Of a DNA stretch of 64,000 bases, positions 48,438 to 57,158 are shown piece by piece. This DNA is from Prochlorococcus sp. AG-402-N10 (GTDB taxonomy: Bacteria; Cyanobacteriota; Cyanobacteriia; PCC-6307; Cyanobiaceae). A model generated the notes under the pieces. It had not been told where the DNA came from, ran no database searches, and saw only the letters and a program-made list of their open reading frames with translations. The translations under genes and the position numbers were made by a program. The stretch lies in NCBI GenBank assembly GCA_003216465.1, contig QCIU01000003.1, positions 62,001 to 126,000 on the forward strand, written 5' to 3'. Numbering within the stretch: position 1 is the first letter of the stretch; every line of letters begins with the position of its first letter.

Positions 48438-49574
48438 ATGAAGCTCTCAAAAAAATTTGAAGAATTAATCATTAAACAGCTAGAAAGTTTTGGTTGCTCA
48501 ATGGGAGTGACTAATTTGGTAATGTATATAGCATCAGCTGAGCAAGGAACTAAAGCATCTTTTGAAATGATTGGTCAATGGCCACAAATTGATAGGCTTT
48601 TAATATCAGTAGAAGATGATCCTTCACTAAAAGTTTCTTCTCCTAATAGAAGATGGTACCCTCTTCAAGAAAGCGATATCCTACTTGGTGTCCTTAGGGT
48701 AGAAACTGATTTGAAAGGAGGGAATTGGCCAGTATCTCTTGACTCTAGATTAAAAGCACTTTCAATATCTTTAGCTAAATGTGTTTCTATCGAATTAGAA
48801 CGACAAAATAAAAATGAAGAAATCAATTATTTAAAAAATCAGGTCAATGTCATAATCCATCAATTAAGGAATCCATTGGCTGCTCTTAGGACATATGCAA
48901 AATTACTAATAAAAAGACTTGGTTCAGATGATGACTCTATTGAAATAGTTGAACGCATGATAATAGAGCAAAAACAAATTAATCAATATATGGACTCTTT
49001 TGCTCAATTAAATTCACCTATTCAACTTCCTCTAGAAATTGGAGAAGAAAGGTTATTATTACCACCAAATTTAGATAATAAAAAGCTAATAACTGTTCAA
49101 AGTTTATTGAGGCCAATTTTAGAAAGGGGTAAAGCTAATGCGAACTTAGAGAATAGAGATTGGACGGAACCCTCTCTTTGGCCAGATTGGACTTTATCAC
49201 CATTAAAGGCTAAATATGCTGTAATTGCTGAGATTGTGGCAAATTTATTAGAAAATGCCTTTAAATACGCCCAAAAAGATGCAGAGATTGGACTCACCAT
49301 TACGAGTAAAGGTCTGGGTATATTTGATGATGGTAAAAAAATAACCAAAATTGAAAATGAGAAAATTTTTCAAAAAGGCTTTAGAGGATCTGCCGCCAAG
49401 AAGAAGGATGGCACTGGTGTGGGACTTTTTTTAGCGAGGAAATTAGCAAAACAAATTGGAGGAGAGTTGAGATTGCTTGAAAAATCCTCAATTAATGATG
49501 TTAAGGAATTAAAAAATCTTAAGAAGAAAAATATTTTCTATTTAGAACTTCCTATAAAAGAATTGCATTCATGA
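48438..49574 (+). CDS. Sensor histidine kinase
   Basis: The 378-residue kinase has no membrane helix, so it is soluble. An N-terminal GAF-like region (about residues 1-125) includes a cysteine at residue 20. It is followed by a dimerisation/phosphoacceptor helix with the histidine in IIHQLRNPLAALR (about residue 141), and an ATPase domain with the N box LLENAFKYA and the G box GTGVGLFLARKLA. No receiver domain is fused. The layout resembles Hik2/chloroplast sensor kinase proteins, but that match is uncertain. Its 3' end overlaps cobS by 23 bp. Confidence 0.85.
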   Translation: MKLSKKFEELIIKQLESFGCSMGVTNLVMYIASAEQGTKASFEMIGQWPQIDRLLISVEDDPSLKVSSPNRRWYPLQESDILLGVLRVETDLKGGNWPVSLDSRLKALSISLAKCVSIELERQNKNEEINYLKNQVNVIIHQLRNPLAALRTYAKLLIKRLGSDDDSIEIVERMIIEQKQINQYMDSFAQLNSPIQLPLEIGEERLLLPPNLDNKKLITVQSLLRPILERGKANANLENRDWTEPSLWPDWTLSPLKAKYAVIAEIVANLLENAFKYAQKDAEIGLTITSKGLGIFDDGKKITKIENEKIFQKGFRGSAAKKKDGTGVGLFLARKLAKQIGGELRLLEKSSINDVKELKNLKKKNIFYLELPIKELHS

Positions 49575-50316
49575 ATAACATTACAGTTTCGACTAGTACA
49601 ATACTCGCACCGCAGGCATCTCCATTAAAGCCTCCAATTTTATTCCCCAATATGTTTGGAATAGAATAACTAAAACAAATACCAATCAAAATTAGAAATA
49701 AAAATTTAATTAATATTGCTTGGGATGTAATTGAAACTAATTGATATACAATGAAAATTGATAGAAAAATAATGGAAATCAAAGATTCTTTTTTAAATCC
49801 ATTCCAAAACTTTTTATGAGTAATAGATTTTTTCTTATAACTTATATATTTAAACTTCTCTATAAAAAATAAATTTGAAAATCTTCCCCAAAATAAGCAT
49901 ATTGGCAAAACAATAATTATTTGGTTTTGAATTTTGATTATGCAGGCAATCTGAATTAGAGTTATAAAAACTAAAGATTGAACGCCAAAGGATCCAACTT
50001 TACTGTCTTTCATAGCTTTTAAACGTTTCTTTTTACCCGCAAAAATACCATCGAAAGTATCCATTAAACCATCGAGGTGTAGACCACCAGTAATTAAATA
50101 TCCTGAGGCCAAACAAATTAATGCAGATGCATAAATTGACCAAGAGTTTGCTCTTAAAAAAATAAAAATATAACTCTGTATTGTCCCAATAAAAAATCCC
50201 AAAGGCGGAGCAAATTGTGCAATATTTTTAAATTCGGGATTAATTAAAGGTATCTTTGGAAATGTCGTATAGAAAATCCAAGATCCTGCTAAATTTTTTA
50301 TTAAAAATGTTTTGAT
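49552..50316 (-). CDS. cobS: Adenosylcobinamide-GDP ribazoletransferase CobS, non-canonical start
   Basis: CobS joins the lower ligand to the corrin ring in cobalamin synthesis and is a multi-helix membrane enzyme. It has the family motif GGLHLDGLMDTFDG, then KMKDSKVG-like AMKDSKVGSFG and a C-terminal GGFNGDACGA. The conserved N-terminal segment LAGSWIFYTTFPK lies upstream of the first TTG (50202), yet no ATG, GTG or TTG precedes it before a stop. I place the start at an ATC (50316); an ATA at 50301 is also possible. That gives about 254 residues. Confidence 0.88.
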   Translation of the reverse strand: MKTFLIKNLAGSWIFYTTFPKIPLINPEFKNIAQFAPPLGFFIGTIQSYIFIFLRANSWSIYASALICLASGYLITGGLHLDGLMDTFDGIFAGKKKRLKAMKDSKVGSFGVQSLVFITLIQIACIIKIQNQIIIVLPICLFWGRFSNLFFIEKFKYISYKKKSITHKKFWNGFKKESLISIIFLSIFIVYQLVSITSQAILIKFLFLILIGICFSYSIPNILGNKIGGFNGDACGASIVLVETVMLFMNAILL

Positions 50317-50378
50317 GAGAAAAAAATAGATTCAATATTAAATAATAAGGTAGATTAATAAAAAGGATCAAAAAGTTT

Positions 50379-50384
50379 TATAAT
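50379..50384 (+). promoter_or_regulatory. tgt -10 box
   Basis: A perfect TATAAT ends five bases before the GTG start of tgt, so transcription would begin at or next to the start codon. Confidence 0.4.
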
Positions 50385-50389
50385 TTATC

Positions 50390-51508
50390 GTGTTTGAATT
50401 TGAAATTAAATCGAATTGCGTTAAGACAGAGGCAAGAACCGGTATATTTAATACCCCAAATGGTCAGGTAAACACTCCAAAATTTATGCCTGTGGGTACT
50501 TTGGCAACAGTCAAAGGAATTTCCTCTAAGCAGTTAACCTCTACAGGATCAGAAATGATTCTTTCTAATACATTTCACCTTCATCTTCAACCTGGAGAAA
50601 AACTAGTGAAAGAATCTGGTGGAATACATAAGTTTATGAATTGGCCTAAGCCTATTCTTACTGATTCAGGTGGATATCAAGTTTTTAGTTTAGCCAAATT
50701 AAATAATATTTCTGATAAAGGTGTGGAATTTAAAAATCCAAGAGATGGTAGTCATGTATTTTTGTCCCCTGAAAAAGTAATGCAGATTCAAATGGATCTT
50801 GGTTCGGATGTTGCGATGGCTTTTGATCATTGTCCTCCGCACACAGCTAATGAAAATGATATCGAGGACTCTTTACAAAGAACTCATTCATGGTTGCAAA
50901 AATGTGTTGAGACTCATAATAAATCTGATCAGGCACTTTTTGGAATTGTCCAAGGGGGTAAATACTTAAAACTAAGAGAATTCAGTGCTAAATATACTAG
51001 CTCTTTTGATTTGCCTGGAATTGCAGTAGGCGGAGTTAGTGTTGGAGAGTCAGTTGATCAAATTCATAATGTTATAAATTTTGTACCAAAGTACTTACCC
51101 AGCGATAAACCACGATACTTAATGGGAATTGGCTCATTAAAAGAGATTTCATTAGCAATATCCAAAGGATTCGATCTTTTTGATTGTGTTTTACCAACAA
51201 GATTAGGAAGACATGGAACAGCATTATTTAATGATGAAAGATGGAATATGCGCAATGCCCGCTTTAAAAATGATTTTTCTCCAATAGATAAAACCTGTAA
51301 ATGTGAAACGTGTCAATCTTATTCTCGTGCATATTTGCATCATTTAATTAGAAATGATGAAATATTAGGTCTAACTCTTATTAGTTTGCATAATATATCT
51401 CATATAATACGATTTACAAATGCAATATCTACTGCAATCAATGATAATTGTTTTACAATAGATTTCGCTCCATGGAAAAGATCCTCTATTGCTCACCATA
51501 CGTGGTAA
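50390..51508 (+). CDS. tgt: Queuine tRNA-ribosyltransferase
   Basis: Tgt exchanges guanine 34 for a queuosine precursor in tRNAs for Tyr, His, Asn and Asp. The 372-residue protein has the active-site stretch [35 protein letters not shown] with the nucleophilic aspartate, and the zinc site CKCETC with a following histidine pair. The start is GTG, set by the conserved FEFEIKSN N-terminus. A TATAAT lies just upstream. Confidence 0.96.
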   Translation: MFEFEIKSNCVKTEARTGIFNTPNGQVNTPKFMPVGTLATVKGISSKQLTSTGSEMILSNTFHLHLQPGEKLVKESGGIHKFMNWPKPILTDSGGYQVFSLAKLNNISDKGVEFKNPRDGSHVFLSPEKVMQIQMDLGSDVAMAFDHCPPHTANENDIEDSLQRTHSWLQKCVETHNKSDQALFGIVQGGKYLKLREFSAKYTSSFDLPGIAVGGVSVGESVDQIHNVINFVPKYLPSDKPRYLMGIGSLKEISLAISKGFDLFDCVLPTRLGRHGTALFNDERWNMRNARFKNDFSPIDKTCKCETCQSYSRAYLHHLIRNDEILGLTLISLHNISHIIRFTNAISTAINDNCFTIDFAPWKRSSIAHHTW

Positions 51509-51541
51509 CGTCTTAAGATAAATAATTAATTTATTAAGAAG

Positions 51542-51682
51542 GTGCTTACTCTTTTAAATACATTCGCTGAATTGCCAGAAGCATATAAGGCTTTTGCTCC
51601 AACCGTTGATGTTCTTCCTTTAATACCTTTATTTTTCTTTCTTTTAGTATTTGTATGGCAAGCTGCAGTTGGGTTTAAATAA
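51542..51682 (+). CDS. psbK: Photosystem II protein PsbK
   Basis: The 46-residue precursor starts with GTG ([10 protein letters not shown]) and is processed before [14 protein letters not shown]. It then has a single membrane helix (FFFLLVFVW) and ends QAAVGFK. PsbK stabilises CP43 in photosystem II. It lies 33 bp after tgt, an arrangement seen in related genomes. A GGAG-like AAGAAGG touches the start codon. Confidence 0.95.
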   Translation: MLTLLNTFAELPEAYKAFAPTVDVLPLIPLFFFLLVFVWQAAVGFK

Positions 51683-51696
51683 AAACTATTTATTTA

Positions 51697-52701
51697 TTAA
51701 ATAGGAGTCTCAAGTAAAATTGCATCGCCTGAGTTTTCTACTGCACACTCAATAAAATCTGCAATTATTAATGCTCTCGAGGCTTGCTCTCCATCAACCT
51801 CTGGCGATTCTTTACCTTGCACGCATTTAAGAAAATGTTCTAATTCTGCGTATAGAGGTTCAATGGAGGTAGTACTTACTTCCTCAACATAGCCGTCGTT
51901 TCTGTATACTAATTCTCCATGCTCAGCAGTATAGGATTCATGAGTCTTTCTATGAATTTGTAGAGAATGATTTAAAAAATCTGTTTCTACAAGTCCATTG
52001 CGACAATGCGCACTTAAACTCCTGATTTTTTTATGACTCATTTTGCTTGCAGTTAAGCTGGCAATAACATCATTATTAAAAACAAGAGTAGCGTTCACAT
52101 AGTCTATTAAGCCATCACTATTTCTTCCTCCAACAGCTGCTAATTTTTGTATCTTTGCGTTAACTAGTTCTAGAACAAGATCAATATCATGAATCATTAA
52201 ATCCATCACCACTGATACATCATTAGCTCTATCAGCATGTGGGCTATGTCTTCTTGCTTCTAAAACAACAATTTTTTCATTGTGAACTATTTTATTTAAC
52301 TCTCTAAAAGCTGGATTAAATCTTTCAATATGTCCAACTTGTAAAAGACAATTACTAGTTTTGGAGGCACTTATTAAGGATTTTGCTTCTAACTCATTAG
52401 CCGCAATGGGTTTTTCAATAAGTACATTAATACCTGCTTTAAGACAATCTAGCCCAACCTTGTGATGTAGAAGTGTTGGAACAGCAATACATATTGCATC
52501 AACTTTAGAAATCAGATCATGATAATCTTTGTACCAATCACATTGAAATTGCTCTATGGCTAATTTGCCTCTTTCCTCATCTGGATCGGCAACACCTACT
52601 AAATTTGCATCTTTTAGCAAACTAAGTACTCGAGCATGATGCCAGCCCATATTACCTATTCCGATAACTCCAACCTTTACTGGGTATGAGGCTGGTTTCA
52701 T
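51697..52701 (-). CDS. Gfo/Idh/MocA family oxidoreductase
   Basis: The 334-residue protein has an N-terminal NAD(P)-binding fold (VGVIGIGNMGWHHARVL), the EKPIA catalytic-lysine motif near residue 98 and a C-terminal beta-sheet substrate domain. Members oxidise or reduce sugars or similar polyols; the substrate cannot be read from the sequence. It lies 51 bp downstream of the CorC-like gene. Confidence 0.87.
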   Translation of the reverse strand: MKPASYPVKVGVIGIGNMGWHHARVLSLLKDANLVGVADPDEERGKLAIEQFQCDWYKDYHDLISKVDAICIAVPTLLHHKVGLDCLKAGINVLIEKPIAANELEAKSLISASKTSNCLLQVGHIERFNPAFRELNKIVHNEKIVVLEARRHSPHADRANDVSVVMDLMIHDIDLVLELVNAKIQKLAAVGGRNSDGLIDYVNATLVFNNDVIASLTASKMSHKKIRSLSAHCRNGLVETDFLNHSLQIHRKTHESYTAEHGELVYRNDGYVEEVSTTSIEPLYAELEHFLKCVQGKESPEVDGEQASRALIIADFIECAVENSGDAILLETPI

Positions 52702-52751
52702 ATCTTAGTGTCCATTTATATTTATTTATTATCCTTCATAAGATGTCAATT

Positions 52752-54020
52752 TTAACCTTTAGGAAGAATTATTATTACACGATCAATTTTGGGACCTGAC
52801 ATAGAAATAATTTCAAATTTAATATTTTTGAATTCTAAATTGTCACCTATTTTGGGAACCATTTGAAATTTTTCAAGAAGAAATCCTGCAAGTGTGTGGT
52901 AATCAGATCCTTCTGGAATAAAACATCCCAACTTTTTATTTATCTCTATAATTTCTGATTTGCCAGCAATAGACCATCTCTTAGAAAAATTATCTAGCAT
53001 TTTCATATCAGAATATATACTACTATTGAGCATTTCCTCTCCAACAATTTCGCCAGTAAGATCAGCTGCAGTTATTAGTCCTTCAGTACCGCCATGTTCA
53101 TCAACTACTAGTAAAAATGGATTGTAATCTCTTACAAGAGGTAAAATTTCTGCTAATGAGCATGTTTCTATTACTTTTGTCACTGGTAAAAGGAAAGGTT
53201 CAAGTAATGTATTGGCTTCCATTTCACTCTTGGAAATTGGTTTAGCTAAATAACGTAAATCAAGTACTCCTAAAACATCATCTAGAGACTCACCGATGAC
53301 GAAAAAACGAGCATGACGGGTTTTGTCAACTTGTTTCATAAGTTCAGAGAAGGTGATATTTTTTGGCAAAGTAACCATTTCAGATCTTGGAATCATCACT
53401 TCTTTTACTTGAGTATCTTTTAAAGCAAAAACACCTTCGAGGATATTTTTTTCGTCAGGTTTTAACCCTGTAACATTATCTGTTTCTATTAAAGTTTCTA
53501 GCTCACCTACTGATAAGCCTGAGTTTAATGAATCCCATTTGTTGTTTAGATTAAATAACCTTAGACAAGCACTTGCAAAAAACTCCACTAAGGAAACAAT
53601 GGGTTGCATACTTTTGCGAACTGAATCAAAAATTGTAGTTAATCTCAAAGCAGCTGACTCTGGATTATTAATAACTAATGCTTTAGGAATAAGACCAGAT
53701 ATGAGGGTGACTATAAGAACAACAAATAAAAACAAAAGAAGATCGTATAGTCTATTCTTAAAAAGATTATCTCTCCAATAATCATTAGCCATTCCCTTAC
53801 TTACCCAACCAATAGCTACAAGTGAAATAGTCACTCCAAATTGAGAGGCTATTAGGGAGGATCGGAATCTTTTTTGAATTTTCAAAATTGAAAATGCACC
53901 TTTCCTTTTTTCTTCTATTAGCCTTAAAACTTTGCTTGGTCTTATTAATAAAAACGAAAGTTCACTTGCTGCAAAAAAAGCTGGGAATACCAATAGCAGT
54001 AGTAAAAAAGTTATTTTCAT
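52752..54020 (-). CDS. CorC/HlyC-like membrane protein with CBS domains
   Basis: The 422-residue protein has an N-terminal DUF21 (CNNM) membrane domain with four helices (FFAASELSFLLIRPSK), then paired CBS domains (VKEVMIPRSEMVTLP, LVVDEHGGTEGLITAAD) and a CorC_HlyC C-terminal domain (GSDYHTLAGFLLEKFQMVP). Related proteins handle magnesium or cobalt efflux. It begins 18 bp from the tRNA-Met gene and probably forms a unit with the oxidoreductase. Confidence 0.88.
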   Translation of the reverse strand: MKITFLLLLLVFPAFFAASELSFLLIRPSKVLRLIEEKRKGAFSILKIQKRFRSSLIASQFGVTISLVAIGWVSKGMANDYWRDNLFKNRLYDLLLFLFVVLIVTLISGLIPKALVINNPESAALRLTTIFDSVRKSMQPIVSLVEFFASACLRLFNLNNKWDSLNSGLSVGELETLIETDNVTGLKPDEKNILEGVFALKDTQVKEVMIPRSEMVTLPKNITFSELMKQVDKTRHARFFVIGESLDDVLGVLDLRYLAKPISKSEMEANTLLEPFLLPVTKVIETCSLAEILPLVRDYNPFLLVVDEHGGTEGLITAADLTGEIVGEEMLNSSIYSDMKMLDNFSKRWSIAGKSEIIEINKKLGCFIPEGSDYHTLAGFLLEKFQMVPKIGDNLEFKNIKFEIISMSGPKIDRVIIILPKG

Positions 54021-54038
54021 TCTTTAACAAATTAGTTA

Positions 54039-54111
54039 TGGGGGTGGCGAGGATCGAACTCGCCTTAGCCAAATTATGAGTTTGGTGCATTCACCAGATT
54101 GCTACACCCCC
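54039..54111 (-). tRNA. trnM: tRNA-Met (anticodon CAU)
   Basis: The minus strand shows an acceptor stem GGGGGTG/CACCCCC, a D-arm, an anticodon stem CCAAA/TTTGG with loop CTCATAA reading CAU, and the T-loop TTCGATC. The first base pair is G-C and the anticodon stem lacks three G-C pairs, so it is an elongator type rather than initiator. A lysidine-modified Ile tRNA cannot be excluded without comparison. Confidence 0.9.
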
Positions 54112-54251
54112 AAATGTATTTCAGTAATAATTAATAAGACTGGATTTATATACAATATAAAAATAATATTTCAAAAAGCACCAACTTAGTAAGTTTTTGT
54201 GAGATTTCTTTTTTTTCTCCTAATCTTGAAATATAAGATGATCTTCTATTA

Positions 54252-54812
54252 ATGAACAATTTTTCGCAGAAGTACAATTTAGATAAGGAAAATTTATTAA
54301 AACTTTTAATTGAAAAATCTTATAAAAAAGGCAACTTTACTTTGGCATCTGGTAAACAAAGTGCCCATTATCTAAACTGTAAACCGGTATCACTAAATGG
54401 CCAAGGCTTACAATTAATTAGTAATTTGTTTTTAGATTTAATGGACCCAAGTTCAAAAGCAGTTGCAGGTTTGACTTTGGGGGCCGATCCTTTAGTAAGT
54501 GGTGTAATCGTAACAGCGGCATCTAAAGGTTTATTACTAGATGCTTTAATTATAAGGAAGGAAATAAAGGCATATGGAACGAAGTCAGGTTTAGAAGGTC
54601 CTACATTAAATGAGGGGACAGTTGTAACTGTATTAGAAGATGTTGTAACTACTGCTGGATCAGCCATTAAAGCGATTAATAAGTTACGAGAAAATAATTT
54701 TTTGGTTAATGAAGTTTTGTCTATTGTTGATAGAAAAGAGGGAGGATCTGAAGCTTTAAAAGAAAAAAATATACAATTAAAAAGCTTATTTTCAATAAAA
54801 GACTTTGTTTAA
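54252..54812 (+). CDS. pyrE: Orotate phosphoribosyltransferase
   Basis: PyrE adds the ribose phosphate to orotate in pyrimidine synthesis. The 186 residues contain [38 protein letters not shown] and the phosphoribosyl diphosphate loop [14 protein letters not shown]. It ends three bases before ygfZ, so the two are probably an operon. Confidence 0.95.
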   Translation: MNNFSQKYNLDKENLLKLLIEKSYKKGNFTLASGKQSAHYLNCKPVSLNGQGLQLISNLFLDLMDPSSKAVAGLTLGADPLVSGVIVTAASKGLLLDALIIRKEIKAYGTKSGLEGPTLNEGTVVTVLEDVVTTAGSAIKAINKLRENNFLVNEVLSIVDRKEGGSEALKEKNIQLKSLFSIKDFV

Positions 54813-54815
54813 ATA

Positions 54816-55664
54816 ATGTCAAAAATCAAAGAAAATAAAATACAAATATGGCTTGAGAAATATGATTGCTTCGCTATTACGGGAAAAGATAATAAGAAAT
54901 TCTTAAATGGAATAACAACAGGTAATATTGTTGATTTAAATAATAAGGTTTTACAAACTTGCTGGCTATCCCCTAATGGAGTTTTAAAGTCATTACTGGA
55001 GATAAATTGCTTAGAAAATCAATTAGAAGTAATTATCTTGGCGGGAAATACTAGTGAAATTAAAAAATACTTTAATGAAATTATTTTCCCGTCTGATGAT
55101 GTCTCCTTGAGTGAGACTTTTTCAATTAATAGAATTCAGGAAGTTGATGATATGAATTCATGGAGAATGAATCAACCTATTTTTTTTAAAGATGATGACA
55201 AAGAATATGATTTTTATAATGATAATCCTATAAATATGAATAATAATGATTTGCAATTATGGAAGATTAATCAGGCTATCCCCTCTTTAGATAAGGAAAT
55301 TAATGGAAAAAATAACCCACTTGAATTAGGTCTAGCCGATCTTATAGATTTTAAAAAAGGTTGTTATTTGGGTCAAGAAACAATGTCAAAAATCAGGAAT
55401 GTTTCTTCTCTAAAACAAGAGATTAGAGTATGGACTGCCATGGATTCAGTATTCAATTTAGAATCTAATAATAAAAATATTTATAATAATGAAAATAAAG
55501 AAAAATCTGTTGGTTATATTACTAGTATTTATAAATTAGGCTCTCAAACAATCAAAGGTTTGGCAATGATTAAGAGGAAATATTTAGATACAGAAAGTAC
55601 TTTTTTTACTGATAATTATTGCCAAATTTCAATAGATAAATCAATAGGTTCAACGTTTCTTTAA
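54816..55664 (+). CDS. ygfZ: YgfZ/GcvT-like folate-binding protein
   Basis: The 282-residue protein belongs to the YgfZ/IBA57 family, which supports Fe-S cluster enzymes such as MiaB through a folate-dependent step. The family signature KGCYLGQE is present near residue 185, and the N-terminus has the GcvT-like NGITTGNIVDL. It is shorter and more diverged than the Escherichia coli protein. Its stop overlaps the convergent RecB-like gene by four bases. Confidence 0.85.
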   Translation: MSKIKENKIQIWLEKYDCFAITGKDNKKFLNGITTGNIVDLNNKVLQTCWLSPNGVLKSLLEINCLENQLEVIILAGNTSEIKKYFNEIIFPSDDVSLSETFSINRIQEVDDMNSWRMNQPIFFKDDDKEYDFYNDNPINMNNNDLQLWKINQAIPSLDKEINGKNNPLELGLADLIDFKKGCYLGQETMSKIRNVSSLKQEIRVWTAMDSVFNLESNNKNIYNNENKEKSVGYITSIYKLGSQTIKGLAMIKRKYLDTESTFFTDNYCQISIDKSIGSTFL

Positions 55665-57079
55665 TTCATATTTTTGTTGTTTTTGATTAGCCACTTTGCA
55701 ATTTTTAGTGTAGCTAAACAATCATCTCGATTATATTTTATTATTTTTTTTAAAAATATATCATTTAATGTAGTTTCATATTGGATCCACCAATATAAAG
55801 CTTTTGATCCACTTACATTTTTTTGTTTCCATTTAAATCCCATCCAATTAGCAACCGTTTTCAAACTATAGTTTCTAATCGGTAATATCCATGATCCTCT
55901 TATCACTAAATGTAAGTCAATAAATCTAGACTTTAAAATCTCAATTTCTTTTGAATCAAGATCTAATTGCCTTGCTAAATCTAAAATTGCTATTTTCTCA
56001 GTTTCTCCATAATGCAAAACTGGCAAATATTCCTTAGAAAAAAGTTTTTGAAATATTTGTTGATGCGCTTTTCTATCATTTTTTTTGAGGTTTAATATCG
56101 GATCATATAAATTATCTTCTACCTTTTCAAATAAATTATTTACTTTTAGAAATCCATATAAAAAATCATGCTTTTCATCTGGATTTGACTCAATATCAAA
56201 AATTAAGAATCCTGAATCTTTATTTGAAAATAAATTAGATAAGTATTCTTTGTCATAAATGCGTATTGGGATCCCTGATAAATAAGATTTTGATTGGTTT
56301 ATAAACTTTGAAGCTTTTTCGAACTTTTGCTCTTTGAATTGGAATAGTGTTTCTCCTAATTCATTTTTTTTGGCAGCAGCTAATTCTTTAATGTTAGAGA
56401 TTCCATTTTTTTGGAGTAAGAATGCCGTTTTAGAACCTATCCCATCTATGTCAGTAAGATATCCATTATTTTTTGCTTCTGAATTACAAAACTTTTGCCA
56501 TGAGCATAATGTACATTTTTTTCTGTCATCTGTAATTTCTGGAATAGATCCTTTGAGATATTCGTTTAAATTTAAAAAGAGATTTAATACTTTTTTTCTT
56601 AATTTCTGATTTAAATCAATTTTTTCAACGTTAAGATCATTTGAATAATTTGAAATTACAAATCCATTTTCAATTTTAGATTCTTGAAAAGGTTCTAATA
56701 ATATTGAACAAAAAGCTAAATCGAATAATTGTTCTTTGGTTGTTCTATGTCCTAACTTATATACAACAGGGATATATTTATAATTACCCCATTTGCTCTG
56801 ACCACTAACCCTTTTAATTAATTGAGGATGGATTTCTGCTCTTATATTATTTATTAATTTAGATTTTACTTTTAATCCAATAACCCCATTAGTACCTTTT
56901 TGACAAGCTTTTGTGCCAGCATATAGATCTCCCTCACAAAGTTTATAAAAGTTTTTGTATCGATGAACTATTTCTATAGATTGATGAGGTGACCATATTT
57001 TATAAGACTTATCACCCTTATAATCAAGCCAAGCTTTTCTTTTGCATCTTATAAAACTTTTTAAATAAAGATTATTCAA
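55661..57079 (-). CDS. TM0106-type RecB-like nuclease with RNase H-fold exonuclease domain
   Basis: The 472-residue protein has an N-terminal RecB/Cas4-like region with a cysteine near residue 12 (SFIRCKRKAWLDY) and three more in CTLCSWQKFC near residue 200, the pattern of an Fe-S cluster in PD-(D/E)XK nucleases. A helix-hairpin-helix (DIDGIGSKTAFLLQKNGI) follows. The C-terminal half is a DEDD exonuclease-like domain (FLIFDIESN, KYNRDDCLATL). No helicase partner or CRISPR locus is nearby. A DNA repair role is inferred. Confidence 0.78.
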   Translation of the reverse strand: MNNLYLKSFIRCKRKAWLDYKGDKSYKIWSPHQSIEIVHRYKNFYKLCEGDLYAGTKACQKGTNGVIGLKVKSKLINNIRAEIHPQLIKRVSGQSKWGNYKYIPVVYKLGHRTTKEQLFDLAFCSILLEPFQESKIENGFVISNYSNDLNVEKIDLNQKLRKKVLNLFLNLNEYLKGSIPEITDDRKKCTLCSWQKFCNSEAKNNGYLTDIDGIGSKTAFLLQKNGISNIKELAAAKKNELGETLFQFKEQKFEKASKFINQSKSYLSGIPIRIYDKEYLSNLFSNKDSGFLIFDIESNPDEKHDFLYGFLKVNNLFEKVEDNLYDPILNLKKNDRKAHQQIFQKLFSKEYLPVLHYGETEKIAILDLARQLDLDSKEIEILKSRFIDLHLVIRGSWILPIRNYSLKTVANWMGFKWKQKNVSGSKALYWWIQYETTLNDIFLKKIIKYNRDDCLATLKIAKWLIKNNKNMN

Positions 57080-57158
57080 ATTTCTTCAAAGGCAGTTTAA
57101 ATTTAACCTCATATAAATTAATATATATAATTATTGAAAATTAAGGAACTATTTAACT

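Noticed and set aside
54183-54195. 13-bp palindrome AACTTAGTAAGTT upstream of pyrE
   Set aside because: Short AT-rich palindromes are frequent in this genome, and no promoter element supports it as an operator.
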